Positions 53,024 to 61,644 of a stretch of 64,000 nt of DNA are shown one piece after another. Under the pieces are notes generated by a model. That model was not told where the DNA came from and searched no databases. It saw only the letters and a program-made list of their open reading frames with translations. The translations under genes and the position numbers were made by a program. The first letter of the stretch is position 1. Every line of letters starts with the position of its first letter. The stretch spans positions 7,316,001-7,380,000 of the forward strand of contig NZ_CP108549.1 in assembly GCF_036010325.1 (NCBI RefSeq), read 5' to 3'. The DNA is from Streptomyces sp. NBC_01210 (GTDB lineage: Bacteria; Actinomycetota; Actinomycetes; Streptomycetales; Streptomycetaceae).

Positions 53024-54145
53024 ATGGCCTCGAAGACGACGAACCCCGTACTCGGCAACCGCGCGCTGAACCGCGCCACGCTGGACCGTCAGCTCCTGCT
53101 GCGCCGCGCCCCCAAGTCCGCGATGTCCGTCAAGGGCGCCGTCGAGCACCTCGTCGGCCTCCAGGCGCAGAACGTGAAGCCCCCGTACTACGCGCTCGCC
53201 GCCCGCCTGGACGGCTTCGACCCCGAGGAGCTCTCCGCGCTGATGGCTTCCCGCGACGTCGCCCGCCTGGTCACCATGCGCTCCACCATTCACACGCACT
53301 CCGCCGACGACTGCCTCACGTTGCGGCCGCTGGTCCAGGCGGCGCGCGACCGGGAGCTCACGCAGTTCCGCAAGGGCCTGGCCGGGGTCGACCTGGACCG
53401 GCTCGGCGCCCTCGCCCGCGAGCTGGTCGAGGAGCAGCCGCGGACCATGAAGGAGCTGCGCGAGGCTCTGCTGAAGGAGTGGCCGGAAGCCGATCCGTTC
53501 GCACTCTCCGTCGCCGCCCGCTGTGTACTGCCGCTGGTGCAGGTCACCCCGCGTGGGCTGTGGGGCAGAAGCGGCCAGGTCACGTTGACCACCGCCGAGC
53601 ACTGGTTCGGCAGGGCGACCGAGCCGGTGCCCGCGCCCGACGGCACGGTGCTCCGCTATCTCGCCGCCTTCGGGCCCGCATCGGTCAAGGACATGCAGAT
53701 GTGGTCCGGACTGACCCGGATGCGGGAGGTCTTCGAGCGGCTCCGGCCGCAGCTGGCCGTTTTCCAGGACGAGAAGGGCGTCGAGCTCTTCGACCTCCCC
53801 GACGCGCCCCGCCCCGACGCCGACACCCCCGCGCCGCCCCGCTTCCTCCCCGAGTTCGACAATCTGCTGCTCTCGCACGCCGACCGCAGCCGGGTGGTGA
53901 CCGAGGAGTACAAGGCGCGCACCTGGAAGGGCAACATGGCCTACTGCACCTTCCTCGTCGACGGGTACCTGGCAGGCATCTGGCAGCTGGCCGAGACCAA
54001 GGAGCTCGCGACCCTGACCGTGCAGGCCTTCGGAAAGCTGACCCGATCGCAGTGCGACGCGCTGGCCGAGGAGGGGGAGCGGATGCTCACCACCATGACC
54101 TCGGCCACCGCGCACGACATCCGCTTCGGGACCTTCAGCGAGTAG
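53024..54145 (+). CDS. Winged-helix (HTH_42) DNA-binding domain protein
   Basis: 373 residues from the ATG at 53024, with only a weak ribosome site. It matches the HTH_42/AlkZ-like family: AVEHLVGLQAQNVKPPYYAL, MRSTIHTHSADDCLTL, TAEHWFGRATEPVPAPDGTV, FLPEFDNLLLSHADRSRVV, and VDGYLAGIWQL. Relatives include AlkZ/YcaQ DNA glycosylases that unhook crosslinks. The Streptomyces proteins of this length are generally uncharacterised. The QAQ-type signature (GLQAQNVKPPY) seen in AlkZ is present, so DNA repair is a fair guess. Confidence 0.78.
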   Translation: MASKTTNPVLGNRALNRATLDRQLLLRRAPKSAMSVKGAVEHLVGLQAQNVKPPYYALAARLDGFDPEELSALMASRDVARLVTMRSTIHTHSADDCLTLRPLVQAARDRELTQFRKGLAGVDLDRLGALARELVEEQPRTMKELREALLKEWPEADPFALSVAARCVLPLVQVTPRGLWGRSGQVTLTTAEHWFGRATEPVPAPDGTVLRYLAAFGPASVKDMQMWSGLTRMREVFERLRPQLAVFQDEKGVELFDLPDAPRPDADTPAPPRFLPEFDNLLLSHADRSRVVTEEYKARTWKGNMAYCTFLVDGYLAGIWQLAETKELATLTVQAFGKLTRSQCDALAEEGERMLTTMTSATAHDIRFGTFSE

Positions 54146-54295
54146 ACCCTGGCCCGTCATGTTGTAGCCCGATGCCATCGACACGGGGTACTGACGCGCT
54201 CCTTGCGCAAGGGTCGGCCCGCTGGGTTGAGGCGCCTTCCGTGTTGCCACGTCGCCGCGTCCGGCAGGCGGGTTGTTCCCCTACCCGCCCGTTCC

Positions 54296-54387
54296 CGTAA
54301 CTGGGGCTCCGCCCCAGACCCCGCGCCTCAATCGCCGGTGGGGCTTGGTTGTCCGCGCCTTGATCGGCGGTGGGGCTTGGTTGTCCG
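54296..54387. repeat. Dispersed intergenic palindrome (copy B) plus a direct repeat; likely terminator
   Basis: The hairpin TGGGGCTCCGCCCCA (54302-54316) is followed by CCCCGCGCCTCAATCGCCGG, matching copy A near 13360. Two 25-bp direct repeats follow (54331-54355 and 54363-54387, one mismatch, ending GGGGCTTGGTTGTCCG). It separates the convergent HTH_42 and LuxR genes. Confidence 0.75.
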
Positions 54388-54401
54388 GGGCCTGCCCCCA
54401 G

Positions 54402-55229
54402 CTACGGCAGCAGGCCCGCGCGGCGCGCCGCCACCACCGCCTCGAGCCGGGTGTGCGCCCCAAGCTTCCGCATCGCGGCCCGCAGATACCCCTTCACCGT
54501 CTCCGGCTTCAGGCCAAGACGCTCCGCCGCTGCCGCGTTCGTCGAGCCCGCCGCGACACAGGCGAGCACATCCAGCTCGCGCGGCGCCAGCGCGACGGTC
54601 CGCTCGCGCGGCGGGCCGCCCGCCGCTGCCGCCAGCCGGCGGCAGACCGCCAGGAGCGTCTCCCGCAGTGGCTGGTCGCCGATCCGCGGTGCCAGCGCGC
54701 GCAGCTCCCCGTGGACCTCGCGGACCTCCTCCCACGCCCCGGGGCCGGCCACCGGCTCCCGGACCGCGGCCAGCAGCCGCTGCACCTCGTCCCGTACGAC
54801 CAGGGCCTGCTCCACATCGCGCGCCGCCGCCACCGCCGCGTCGAAGGTCCGCTCGCCCAGCGCCACCGGCTCACGGAGAGCGCCGTACAGCACACCCCGC
54901 ACCTTGCGCCGCACGACGACGGGCACGGCCAGCACCGAGCGCAGCCCCTCCGTCGCCACCGCCGCGTCGTACTCATGGCTGATGTGCCGTGCCGAGGGGT
55001 AGTCGCTCACCGCGCACGGCCGCGACAGCGCGATGGACTTCCCGCCGAGGCCGTTGCCCGCGCTGATCGCGAGACCGCGCAGCGCTCCCGTCGCCGTGCC
55101 GCTCAGTTCGGCGATCCGCAGCTGTCGGGCATCGTGCAGCAGTCCGCCGAAGGCGACCGGCAGCCCGGTCGAGCGGCGCAGCCGCTGCAGCGCCGCTCGC
55201 ATCTCCACAGCATCGGCCGACTCGGACAC
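54402..55229 (-). CDS. GAF-domain LuxR-family transcriptional regulator
   Basis: 275 residues from a GTG at 55229 (AGAGAAGAG upstream); an upstream in-frame ATG at 55286 is possible. A GAF-like sensor region (~30-160: LPVAFGGLLHDARQLRIAEL, LRSVLAVPVVVRRKVRGVLY) precedes the LuxR C-terminal DNA-binding domain (LAPRELDVLACVAAGSTNAA, RLGLKPETVKGYLRAAMRKL). In many Streptomyces this regulator sits beside acyl-CoA synthetase genes, as it would here without the IS110 element, so control of those genes is likely. Confidence 0.87.
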   Translation of the reverse strand: MSESADAVEMRAALQRLRRSTGLPVAFGGLLHDARQLRIAELSGTATGALRGLAISAGNGLGGKSIALSRPCAVSDYPSARHISHEYDAAVATEGLRSVLAVPVVVRRKVRGVLYGALREPVALGERTFDAAVAAARDVEQALVVRDEVQRLLAAVREPVAGPGAWEEVREVHGELRALAPRIGDQPLRETLLAVCRRLAAAAGGPPRERTVALAPRELDVLACVAAGSTNAAAAERLGLKPETVKGYLRAAMRKLGAHTRLEAVVAARRAGLLP

Positions 55230-55320
55230 CTGCTCTTCTCTCTGCGAGGGGTCACCCCCGTACGGGGGTAGTGAGACCTGGGTCACTGATTACACGATGT
55301 CGGTAGCCGGTCCCGCAATG

Positions 55321-55328
55321 AGGAGGAC
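55321..55328 (+). promoter_or_regulatory. Orphaned native Shine-Dalgarno of the acyl-CoA synthetase gene
   Basis: AGGAGGAC here, joined to the ACATGACG at 56807-56814, rebuilds AGGAGGACACATGACG: a Shine-Dalgarno 4 nt from the start codon. The IS110 element separates the two parts. Confidence 0.8.
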
Positions 55329-55340
55329 TCCCAATGATGT

Positions 55341-55346
55341 TGTCAA
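55341..55346 (-). promoter_or_regulatory. -35 half of the IS110 junction promoter
   Basis: TTGACA on the minus strand, 12 nt from the RE end. When the ends are joined, 17 nt separate it from TACCTT at the LE end. Confidence 0.7.
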
Positions 55347-55374
55347 GCGAGGCTGGTGACGCATCGTGAGTGAG

Positions 55375-56574
55375 TCATGCCGCTGCGGCATCCTGTCCGG
55401 GTGGGCTGATCTCGAAGGTCCGGTTGTCGCGTATGAGGGCCCACAGCACGTTGAGACGGCGGCGCGCGAGGGCCAGGATGGCCTGCTTGTGGTTCTTTCC
55501 CTCGGCTCGCTTCCGTTGGTAGAACGCCTTCGAGACGGGGCAGTGGTAGGCCGCGACCTGGGCGGCGAGGTAGCACATGCGCAGGAGCCGCCGACTGTAG
55601 CGGCGCGGGCGGCGAAGGTTCCCCTTGACGTTCCCGGAGTCCCTGGGGACAGGGGCCAGTCCCGCGACGCCGGCCAGGCGGTCGGCGCTGCCGAAAGCGT
55701 CCATGTTGCCACCGGTCAGGGCGATGAACTCGGCGCCCAGCAGGGTGCCGATGCCGGGCAGGCTCGTGATCATTTCGGCGTGCTGGTGCTCGCGAAACCG
55801 GCCCTCAATGAGTTTGTCGATCTCCGCGATTTCCTCGTCGAGGGCAATCACCTCCCTGGCCAGCCGGGCGACCATGGCCGCTGCGGTCTTTTCGCCCGGG
55901 ACGGCGGTGTGCTGGGCCTCGGCGGCCTCGATCGCCTTGGCGGCGATGGCGGGAGCGTTGCGGACCTTGCGGTTCTTCAGCCAGGTGGCGAGGCGGTTCT
56001 TGCCGATGCGCCGCAGGGCGGCCGGAGTCTGGTAGCCGGTCAGAAGGAGGAGCGCGGCCTTGGAGACGTTGTACTCGTAGGCCCGTTCCAGGGCCGGGAA
56101 GTACTCCAGCATCTGGGCCCGCATCCGGTTGATCGCCCGGGTGCGGTCGGCGGTCAGGTCGTAGCGGCGGGCGGTCAGGATCCGCAGGTCAACCGCTATC
56201 TCGTCCTCCGCCGCCAAGGGTTGCAGGTCCCGGCGCATCCTCGCCTGGTCGGCGATGACGAAGGCGTCTTTCGCATCCGTCTTCCCACTGCCGCGGTAGG
56301 CGCCGGAGGCGTGATGGACAGCGCTGCCGGGGATGTAGAGCAGCTTCTGCCCGTGGTTGACCAGCAGCGTGATCAGCAGACCCGCACCACCAGCGTTCAG
56401 GTCAACCGCCCAGGTCACCTCGTCGCTGATGTCGAGGACATCCGCGATGAGCTCCAGCAGCTCGGGCTCGTTGTTCGTCACCCGGCGCGAGAGCACCACC
56501 GTGGCGTCTGCATCGATCACCGTGCAGTGATGCTCGGCCTTGCCCGCGTCCGTACCGGCCCAGAGGTCAGGCAC
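55375..56574 (-). CDS. IS110-family DEDD/serine recombinase (transposase)
   Basis: 399 residues from the GTG at 56574, chosen because GGGAGGTGA is well spaced from it (a GTG at 56580 is too close). The N-terminal RuvC-like DEDD domain has WAGTDAGKAEH (Asp9), WAVDLNAGGAG and KTDAKDAFVIADQARM. The coiled middle (EEIAEIDKLIEGRFREHQHA) is followed by the Tnp domain with MITSLPGIGTLLGAEFIALT and RLAGVAGLAPVPRDSGNVKG (candidate catalytic Ser). The length is normal for the family and no frameshift is seen. It works with a bridge RNA encoded just upstream. Confidence 0.93.
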   Translation of the reverse strand: MPDLWAGTDAGKAEHHCTVIDADATVVLSRRVTNNEPELLELIADVLDISDEVTWAVDLNAGGAGLLITLLVNHGQKLLYIPGSAVHHASGAYRGSGKTDAKDAFVIADQARMRRDLQPLAAEDEIAVDLRILTARRYDLTADRTRAINRMRAQMLEYFPALERAYEYNVSKAALLLLTGYQTPAALRRIGKNRLATWLKNRKVRNAPAIAAKAIEAAEAQHTAVPGEKTAAAMVARLAREVIALDEEIAEIDKLIEGRFREHQHAEMITSLPGIGTLLGAEFIALTGGNMDAFGSADRLAGVAGLAPVPRDSGNVKGNLRRPRRYSRRLLRMCYLAAQVAAYHCPVSKAFYQRKRAEGKNHKQAILALARRRLNVLWALIRDNRTFEISPPGQDAAAA

Positions 56575-56624
56575 GGTCACCTCCCAAGTCGTTCCGTTCC
56601 AAGTCCCAGCAGACGACCTCGCCG

Positions 56625-56760
56625 ACGTGTCCATACACAGCGATTCAGTTCGCGCATCCCAATGAGTGGCCGAGTCGTCGCGGGGCTCCGGGCGGCCAGT
56701 CCTCCTGAGCCACAAGCGGCAGCCACATGACAGCCACACCCAGAGCCCCCTGGGCTTCCC
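56625..56760 (-). ncRNA. Bridge RNA of the IS110 element, guides decoded
   Basis: On the minus strand, 5' to 3', the region reads: a hairpin (arms CCCAG/CTGGG, 56754-56739); GTCATGTG (56731-56724), identical to the target on the LE side (complement of 56806-56813); AGGAGGAC (56706-56699), identical to the plus-strand target on the RE side (55321-55328); TCATTGGGA (56665-56657), identical to the RE end (complement of 55329-55337); and GTATGGAC (56636-56629), identical to the plus strand at the LE end (56799-56806). This is the order target-left guide, target-right guide, donor-left guide, donor-right guide known from IS621-type bridge RNAs. Exact RNA ends are not known. Confidence 0.85.
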
Positions 56761-56795
56761 GATCTTACGAATGACCGGAAACGAACCCACCAAGA

Positions 56796-56801
56796 AAGGT
56801 A
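56796..56801 (-). promoter_or_regulatory. -10 half of the IS110 junction promoter
   Basis: TACCTT on the minus strand near the LE end. It forms a full promoter with the TTGACA at 55341-55346 only in the circular form of the element, which would then transcribe the bridge RNA and recombinase. Confidence 0.65.
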
Positions 56802-56808
56802 TGGACAC

Positions 56809-58503
56809 ATGACGTCTGGCAGCGCGACGGAGAGGTTCCGGGCCGCCCGGGACTTCCTGCTGCAGCACAGGGATGACTACGCAACGGCGTACGAAGGCTT
56901 CGCCTGGCCGCGGCTCGAGCGCTTCAACTGGGCACTCGACTGGTTCGACGAGATCGCCACCGGCAACGGCAGGACCGCGCTGCACATCGTTGAGGAGGAC
57001 GGCAGCGAGGTCAAGGTCTCGTTCGGTGAGATGTCCGTGCGCTCGGACCAGGTCGCCAACTGGCTGCGGGCGCAGGGCGTAGAGGCCGGCGACCGGATCC
57101 TCGTGATGCTCGGCAACCAGCAGGAACTGTGGATGACCGCGCTGGCCGCGATGAAGCTGCGTGCCGTCGTCATTCCCGCGACCCCGCTGCTCGGCCCGGT
57201 GGACCTGCGGGACCGGATCGACCGTGGACGCGCACGGCATGTGATCGTGCGCGAGGCGGACACCGCCAAGTTCGCCGAGGTGCCGGGGGACTACACCCGG
57301 ATCGCGGTGGCGGACCGGGGCGCGGCCGGTGTGCCGGGCTGGCTCGACTTCCACCAGGCGTTCTCCGTGCCGGGCCGCGGCGACTTCGAGCCCGACGGCG
57401 TCACGCACGCGGACGACCCGCTGATGCTCTACTTCACCTCGGGTACCACGGCCCGCCCCAAACTGGTCGAGCACACCCATGTCTCGTACCCCGTCGGCCA
57501 CCTGTCGACCATGTACTGGATCGGCCTCAGGCCCGGCGACGTCCACCTCAACATCTCCTCGCCCGGCTGGGCCAAGCACGCCTGGTCGAACCTCTTCGCG
57601 CCCTGGAACGCCGAGGCGACCGTCTTCATCCTCAACTACACACGCTTCGACGCCGGCCGGCTGATGGCCGAGATGGACCGGGCGGGCGTCACCAGCTTCT
57701 GCGCGCCGCCGACGGTCTGGCGGATGCTGATCCAGTCCGATCTGAGCGGGCTGCGCACGCCGCCGCGCGAGGTCGTCGCCGCGGGCGAACCACTCAACCC
57801 GGAGGTCATCGAGACGGTCCGCCGGGAGTGGGGCGTGGTGATCAGGGACGGCTTCGGCCAGACGGAGACCGCCGTCCAAGTCGCCAACTCCCCGGGCCAG
57901 TTGCTCAAGGCCGGCTCGATGGGGCGACCCTGTCCCGGCTTCAAGGTGGAGCTGCTCGACCCGGTGACGGGCCGGCCGGGCGCGACGGAGGGCGAGATCT
58001 CGCTCGACCTGTCCGGCAGTCCGGTCGGTCTGATGACCGGGTACCACGGCGACCCGGAGCGTACGGCCGAGGCGATGGCGGGCGGCTTCTACCGCACCGG
58101 TGACATCGGCGCGCGGGACGCCGACGGATACATCACCTACATCGGGCGCTCCGACGACGTCTTCAAGGCCTCCGACTACAAGATCTCGCCGTTCGAGCTG
58201 GAGAGCGCGCTCCTGGAGCACGAGGCGGTGGCGGAGGCGGCGGTCGTACCGGCCCCGGACCCGGTGCGGCTCGCCGTGCCCAAGGCGTTCATCGTGCTTG
58301 CGGAGGGCTGGGAGCCGGGGCCGGACACGGCGAAGCTGCTCTTCGAGCACTCGCGCGCCGTCCTCGCCCCGTACAAGCGCATCCGCCGCCTGGAGTTCGC
58401 CGAGCTGCCGAAGACGGTGTCCGGGAAGATCCGCCGGATCGAGCTGCGCGAGCGTACGGCCGAGGGCTCGGCCGCCGAGTACGACGAGGGAGACCTGCGA
58501 TGA
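56809..58503 (+). CDS. Acyl-CoA synthetase (AMP-forming, medium-chain type)
   Basis: 564 residues. The ATP-binding motif is [20 protein letters not shown], followed by [15 protein letters not shown] (A5), [20 protein letters not shown] (A7/A8), [20 protein letters not shown] and [15 protein letters not shown] (with the C-terminal catalytic Lys). The pattern is that of ACSM-like medium-chain acyl-CoA synthetases. The start codon is at the right edge of the IS110 element; its natural Shine-Dalgarno is now 1.5 kb upstream, and AAGAAAGG (56792-56799) from the element end serves instead. The last 4 bases overlap the next gene (ATGA). Confidence 0.9.
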   Translation: MTSGSATERFRAARDFLLQHRDDYATAYEGFAWPRLERFNWALDWFDEIATGNGRTALHIVEEDGSEVKVSFGEMSVRSDQVANWLRAQGVEAGDRILVMLGNQQELWMTALAAMKLRAVVIPATPLLGPVDLRDRIDRGRARHVIVREADTAKFAEVPGDYTRIAVADRGAAGVPGWLDFHQAFSVPGRGDFEPDGVTHADDPLMLYFTSGTTARPKLVEHTHVSYPVGHLSTMYWIGLRPGDVHLNISSPGWAKHAWSNLFAPWNAEATVFILNYTRFDAGRLMAEMDRAGVTSFCAPPTVWRMLIQSDLSGLRTPPREVVAAGEPLNPEVIETVRREWGVVIRDGFGQTETAVQVANSPGQLLKAGSMGRPCPGFKVELLDPVTGRPGATEGEISLDLSGSPVGLMTGYHGDPERTAEAMAGGFYRTGDIGARDADGYITYIGRSDDVFKASDYKISPFELESALLEHEAVAEAAVVPAPDPVRLAVPKAFIVLAEGWEPGPDTAKLLFEHSRAVLAPYKRIRRLEFAELPKTVSGKIRRIELRERTAEGSAAEYDEGDLR

Positions 58504-60113
58504 CGCTCTCCTACGCGCACGGCACCGGCACGACGGCGCTGCTCGGTGACACCATCGGCCAGAACCTCGACCGGACGATCGCCGCGTACCCCGACCGCGA
58601 GGCGCTGGTCGACGTACCCGCGGGCACCCGCTGGACGTATGCCGAATTCGGCTCGGCGGTGGACCAGCTGGCGCGCGGGCTGCTCGGGACCGGGGTCGCC
58701 AAGGGCGACCGGGTCGGGATCTGGGCGGTCAACTGTGCCGAGTGGGTGCTCGTGCAGTACGCCACCGCCCGGATCGGCGCGATCATGGTGAACATCAATC
58801 CGGCCTACCGGGCGCACGAACTCGAGTACGTGCTGAAACAGGCCGGGATCTCGGTGCTGTTCGCCTCGCAGCGGCACAAGACCAGCGACTACCGGGTACT
58901 GGTGGAGCAGGTGCGCCCCAGCTGCCCCGAGCTGCGCGCCGTCCACTACATCGAGGACGGCTCCCGGGACGTGCTCCTGGACGCGGCCGGTAAGGTCACC
59001 GACGAGCAACTGGCAGCCCGCCAGGCCCAGTTGTCCTGCGACGACCCGATCAACATCCAGTACACCTCCGGTACCACCGGCTTCCCGAAGGGCGCCACGC
59101 TCTCCCACCACAACATCCTCAACAACGGTTATTTCGTGGGGGAGTCGGTCGGCTACAGCGAGCAGGACCGGATCTGCATTCCCGTGCCCTTCTACCACTG
59201 CTTCGGCATGGTCATGGGCAACCTCTCGGCCACCTCGCACGGCGCGTGCATGGTCATCCCGGCGCCGTCCTTCGATCCGGCCGCCACGCTCCGCGCGGTC
59301 GCCGAGGAACGCTGTACCTCGCTCTACGGCGTCCCGACGATGTTCATCGCCGAGCTGAACCTTCCCGACTTCGCGACGTACGACCTCTCTTCGCTGCGCA
59401 CCGGCATCATGGCGGGCTCGCCCTGCCCGGTGGAGGTGATGAAACGAGTCGTCGCCGAGATGAACATGGCGGAGGTGTCGATCTGCTACGGCATGACGGA
59501 GACCTCCCCGGTCTCCACGCAGACCCGTCGCGACGACGACCTGGAACGCCGCACCGGCACCGTCGGCCGTGTCCTGCCCCATGTCGAGGTCAAGGTCGTC
59601 GACCCGGCCGGCGGCGTGACCCTGCCGCGCGGGGCGGCGGGCGAGCTGTGCACCCGCGGCTACAGCGTGATGCTCGGCTACTGGAACGAGCCGGAGAAGA
59701 CCGCCGAGGCGGTCGACGCGGGCCGCTGGATGCACACCGGCGACCTGGCAGTGATGCGCGAGGACGGCTGTCTCCAGATCGTCGGCCGGATCAAGGACAT
59801 GATCATCAGGGGCGGAGAGAACGTCTATCCCCGCGAGATCGAGGAGTTCCTGTACGGTCACCCCAAGATCGCGGACGTCCAGGTCGTCGGTGTCCCCGAC
59901 GAGAAGTACGGCGAGGAGATCCTGGCCTGTGTGATCCCGCGCGATCCGGCGGACCCGCCGACGCTGGAGGGCCTCGCCGAGTACTGCCGCGAACAGCTCG
60001 CGCACTACAAGATCCCGCGCAGGCTGGAGGTCCTCGCGGACTTCCCGATGACGGTGAGCGGCAAAGTCAGAAAGGTGGAGCTGCGCCGGCGGTACGGCCC
60101 TGAGGAGAGCTAG
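58500..60113 (+). CDS. Fatty acyl-CoA synthetase (AMP-binding)
   Basis: 537 residues, translationally coupled to the previous gene (ATGA overlap at 58500). Motifs: [80 protein letters not shown], and [13 protein letters not shown]. It activates fatty or aryl acids to CoA thioesters. Two adjacent synthetases of different subfamilies under a GAF-LuxR regulator suggest uptake or degradation of carboxylic acids. Its stop codon shares the palindrome CTAG with the convergent GNAT gene's stop. Confidence 0.92.
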   Translation: MTLSYAHGTGTTALLGDTIGQNLDRTIAAYPDREALVDVPAGTRWTYAEFGSAVDQLARGLLGTGVAKGDRVGIWAVNCAEWVLVQYATARIGAIMVNINPAYRAHELEYVLKQAGISVLFASQRHKTSDYRVLVEQVRPSCPELRAVHYIEDGSRDVLLDAAGKVTDEQLAARQAQLSCDDPINIQYTSGTTGFPKGATLSHHNILNNGYFVGESVGYSEQDRICIPVPFYHCFGMVMGNLSATSHGACMVIPAPSFDPAATLRAVAEERCTSLYGVPTMFIAELNLPDFATYDLSSLRTGIMAGSPCPVEVMKRVVAEMNMAEVSICYGMTETSPVSTQTRRDDDLERRTGTVGRVLPHVEVKVVDPAGGVTLPRGAAGELCTRGYSVMLGYWNEPEKTAEAVDAGRWMHTGDLAVMREDGCLQIVGRIKDMIIRGGENVYPREIEEFLYGHPKIADVQVVGVPDEKYGEEILACVIPRDPADPPTLEGLAEYCREQLAHYKIPRRLEVLADFPMTVSGKVRKVELRRRYGPEES

Positions 60114-60619
60114 CCCAGTTCCCGGCGCATGCACACCCGGGGCCAGTGGTCCAGGCCGTGCCGGGCCTCCGCACCTCTGATCTCCCGCAGCCCTTCGGTG
60201 AGTTCGTCCTCGTCGAGCGTGCGGAAGCCCAGGCGGGTGTAGTACGGCGCGTTCCACGGCACCTCGGTGAACGTCGTCAGCGTCAGCGCCGTCAGCCCGT
60301 CGGCGACGGCGCACGCCGCGAGGTGGTCGATCAGGGCGCTGCCCAGCCCGCGACGGGCGGCGTCCGGATGGACCGACACCTGCTCGATATGGGCCGCGCC
60401 GTCGACCTCGTCGGAGATCAGATACGCGAGCGGGCGGCCCGATCCGTCGGCCGACACCCAGGCGCGGCCCCGCCGCCGGTAGCGGTCCAGGAGATCGAGA
60501 GCCGGGGGCTCGTCGTCGGCGATCGCCGCCATGCCGAGGCCGCGGAAGGGCTCCCCGGCAGCCCTCTCGATGTCCTGGAGCAGGGGGAGTTCGGCGAGTG
60601 CGGCCGGTCGGATACGCAT
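60110..60619 (-). CDS. GNAT-family N-acetyltransferase
   Basis: 169 residues from the ATG at 60619. The acetyl-CoA site is [20 protein letters not shown], the R/Q-x-x-G-x-G/A motif of GNATs, followed by [20 protein letters not shown], which resembles the arsenic-binding-like or small-molecule acetyltransferase subgroup. Substrate unknown. The stop codon overlaps the stop of the opposing acyl-CoA synthetase gene by 4 bases. Confidence 0.85.
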   Translation of the reverse strand: MRIRPAALAELPLLQDIERAAGEPFRGLGMAAIADDEPPALDLLDRYRRRGRAWVSADGSGRPLAYLISDEVDGAAHIEQVSVHPDAARRGLGSALIDHLAACAVADGLTALTLTTFTEVPWNAPYYTRLGFRTLDEDELTEGLREIRGAEARHGLDHWPRVCMRRELG

Positions 60620-60642
60620 ACGGGGAGTATGACCCAGCGGTT

Positions 60643-60792
60643 TCAGGCCCCGCAGCTCGCTCTGCCGCCCGCCGGGTTGTGGTGCACGGAGAAGCCGGGA
60701 TCGTTGCTGCCGCGCCCCAGCAGTCCGCCGTTCCGGGCGAAGTGCGGTACGTACCGGAGCAGGGCCGGATCCCCGTACAGTGCGACCGGCAT
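60643..60792 (-). CDS. Possible small protein or gene remnant (49 aa)
   Basis: ATG at 60792. The sequence MPVALYGDPALLRYVPHFAR, then GLLGRGSNDPGFSVHHNPAG looks protein-like, but no family or strong ribosome site is seen. It sits between the GNAT and zinc-ribbon genes on the same strand. It may be the eroded end of a longer gene. Confidence 0.25.
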   Translation of the reverse strand: MPVALYGDPALLRYVPHFARNGGLLGRGSNDPGFSVHHNPAGGRASCGA

Positions 60793-60801
60793 TCCATGCC
60801 G

Positions 60802-61536
60802 TTACGCGCCGGTGGAGATCAGTTCGTCCGCAGGGCCGTTGACCGGCTGAGGGCTGCCCGTGAGGTCCATGACGAAGAGCGGGATGCCGAGGTGGTCGGC
60901 GCGGGACCTGGCGTCCTCCGCGTACCCCGCGAGGGAGAAGAAGACGCTCGAGGCCGAGATGCTCAGCCCGTTCAGCCAGAGGCATTCGACATCGCGCAGA
61001 GTGGCGGGGTGGGTGGACGGGTCGACCTGGGCGACCAGGCCGGGACCGCGCAGATCTATCCCGGACGAGGGCCTGACCTCCGGCTGGACGACATCGCGGA
61101 ATCCCAGCCACTTCAGATAGAGCGCCGCCGCGGTCACCGCGTCGCGCGCCGTGCGGATGGTGACCGGGCGGAAGGTGGGGCGCGGCGCGGTGACCGTACG
61201 GGGGAACGGGATGGGCGCCGGGCGCATGAGCGGGGCGGCCGACGTGGCGGCCGGTGACGTCGGGAGCGGGGCGCTCACCGGGCGGACCGGGATACGCAGC
61301 ACTGTGCCGCAGGGGCAGCCGAGCTCCGGCTGCGGCCACTGGTCCTGGCGCCCGCACTCCTGGCAGCGGACTGTCACCCAGTCGTCCGTCCAGGTGCGGT
61401 GGGTGATCCGTTCCGGGGGAGCGCCGCGCAGCAGCGGCGGGGCCAGCGGGGCACCGCACGCGCAGGGATAGAGCGTCGGCACGTACAGGTGGTCGCGGCG
61501 GCAGGCCGGACAGCGAACCGGCACGGTCTCGGCCAT
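60802..61536 (-). CDS. Zinc-ribbon protein with degenerate Mrr-like nuclease fold
   Basis: 244 residues from the ATG at 61536 (GATGGGGGA upstream). Two CxxC...CxC zinc knuckles occupy ~1-85 (VRCPACRRDHLYVPTLYPCACG; VRCQECGRQDQWPQPELGCPCG). After a Pro-rich linker, ~130-244 resembles the Mrr-type restriction endonuclease fold (ALYLKWLGFRDVVQPEVRPS, GIDLRGPGLVAQVD, VFFSLAGYAEDARSRADHLG, PLFVMDLTGSPQPVN). In active Mrr-like proteins the third catalytic residue is Lys in QVK; here it is Asp (QVD), so cleavage activity is doubtful. It may recognise DNA or proteins without cutting. Confidence 0.7.
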   Translation of the reverse strand: MAETVPVRCPACRRDHLYVPTLYPCACGAPLAPPLLRGAPPERITHRTWTDDWVTVRCQECGRQDQWPQPELGCPCGTVLRIPVRPVSAPLPTSPAATSAAPLMRPAPIPFPRTVTAPRPTFRPVTIRTARDAVTAAALYLKWLGFRDVVQPEVRPSSGIDLRGPGLVAQVDPSTHPATLRDVECLWLNGLSISASSVFFSLAGYAEDARSRADHLGIPLFVMDLTGSPQPVNGPADELISTGA

Positions 61537-61644
61537 CGCGGTCCCCCATCCCCAGGTGCTCCGGTCCATCGTCCACCAAGCGCGAGGCCTTGGGGAGCGA
61601 CTTCGGGCATCCCTTGACGTCGCTCCGCAGGCGTCCTACATTAC

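Larger units (their letters stand above)
55329..56806 (-). mobile_element. Complete IS110-family element (about 1.48 kb)
   Basis: The element is bounded by a shared GGAC (55325-55328 before the left end; 56803-56806 at the right end), consistent with core-directed recombination and no conventional inverted repeats. It carries one recombinase gene on the minus strand with a long non-coding region upstream of it, the layout of the IS110 subgroup, so the recombinase-proximal 'LE' is at the right (56806) and 'RE' at the left (55329). Removing it restores a perfect ribosome site plus start codon for the gene at 56809. It also carries a decodable bridge RNA. The element looks intact and potentially active. 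Confidence 0.88.

Noticed and set aside
55334..56812. Alternative IS110 junction at the ATGA present on both sides
   Set aside because: The GGAC junction gives a better reconstructed ribosome site and agrees with all four bridge RNA guides and the junction promoter spacing; ATGA does not.
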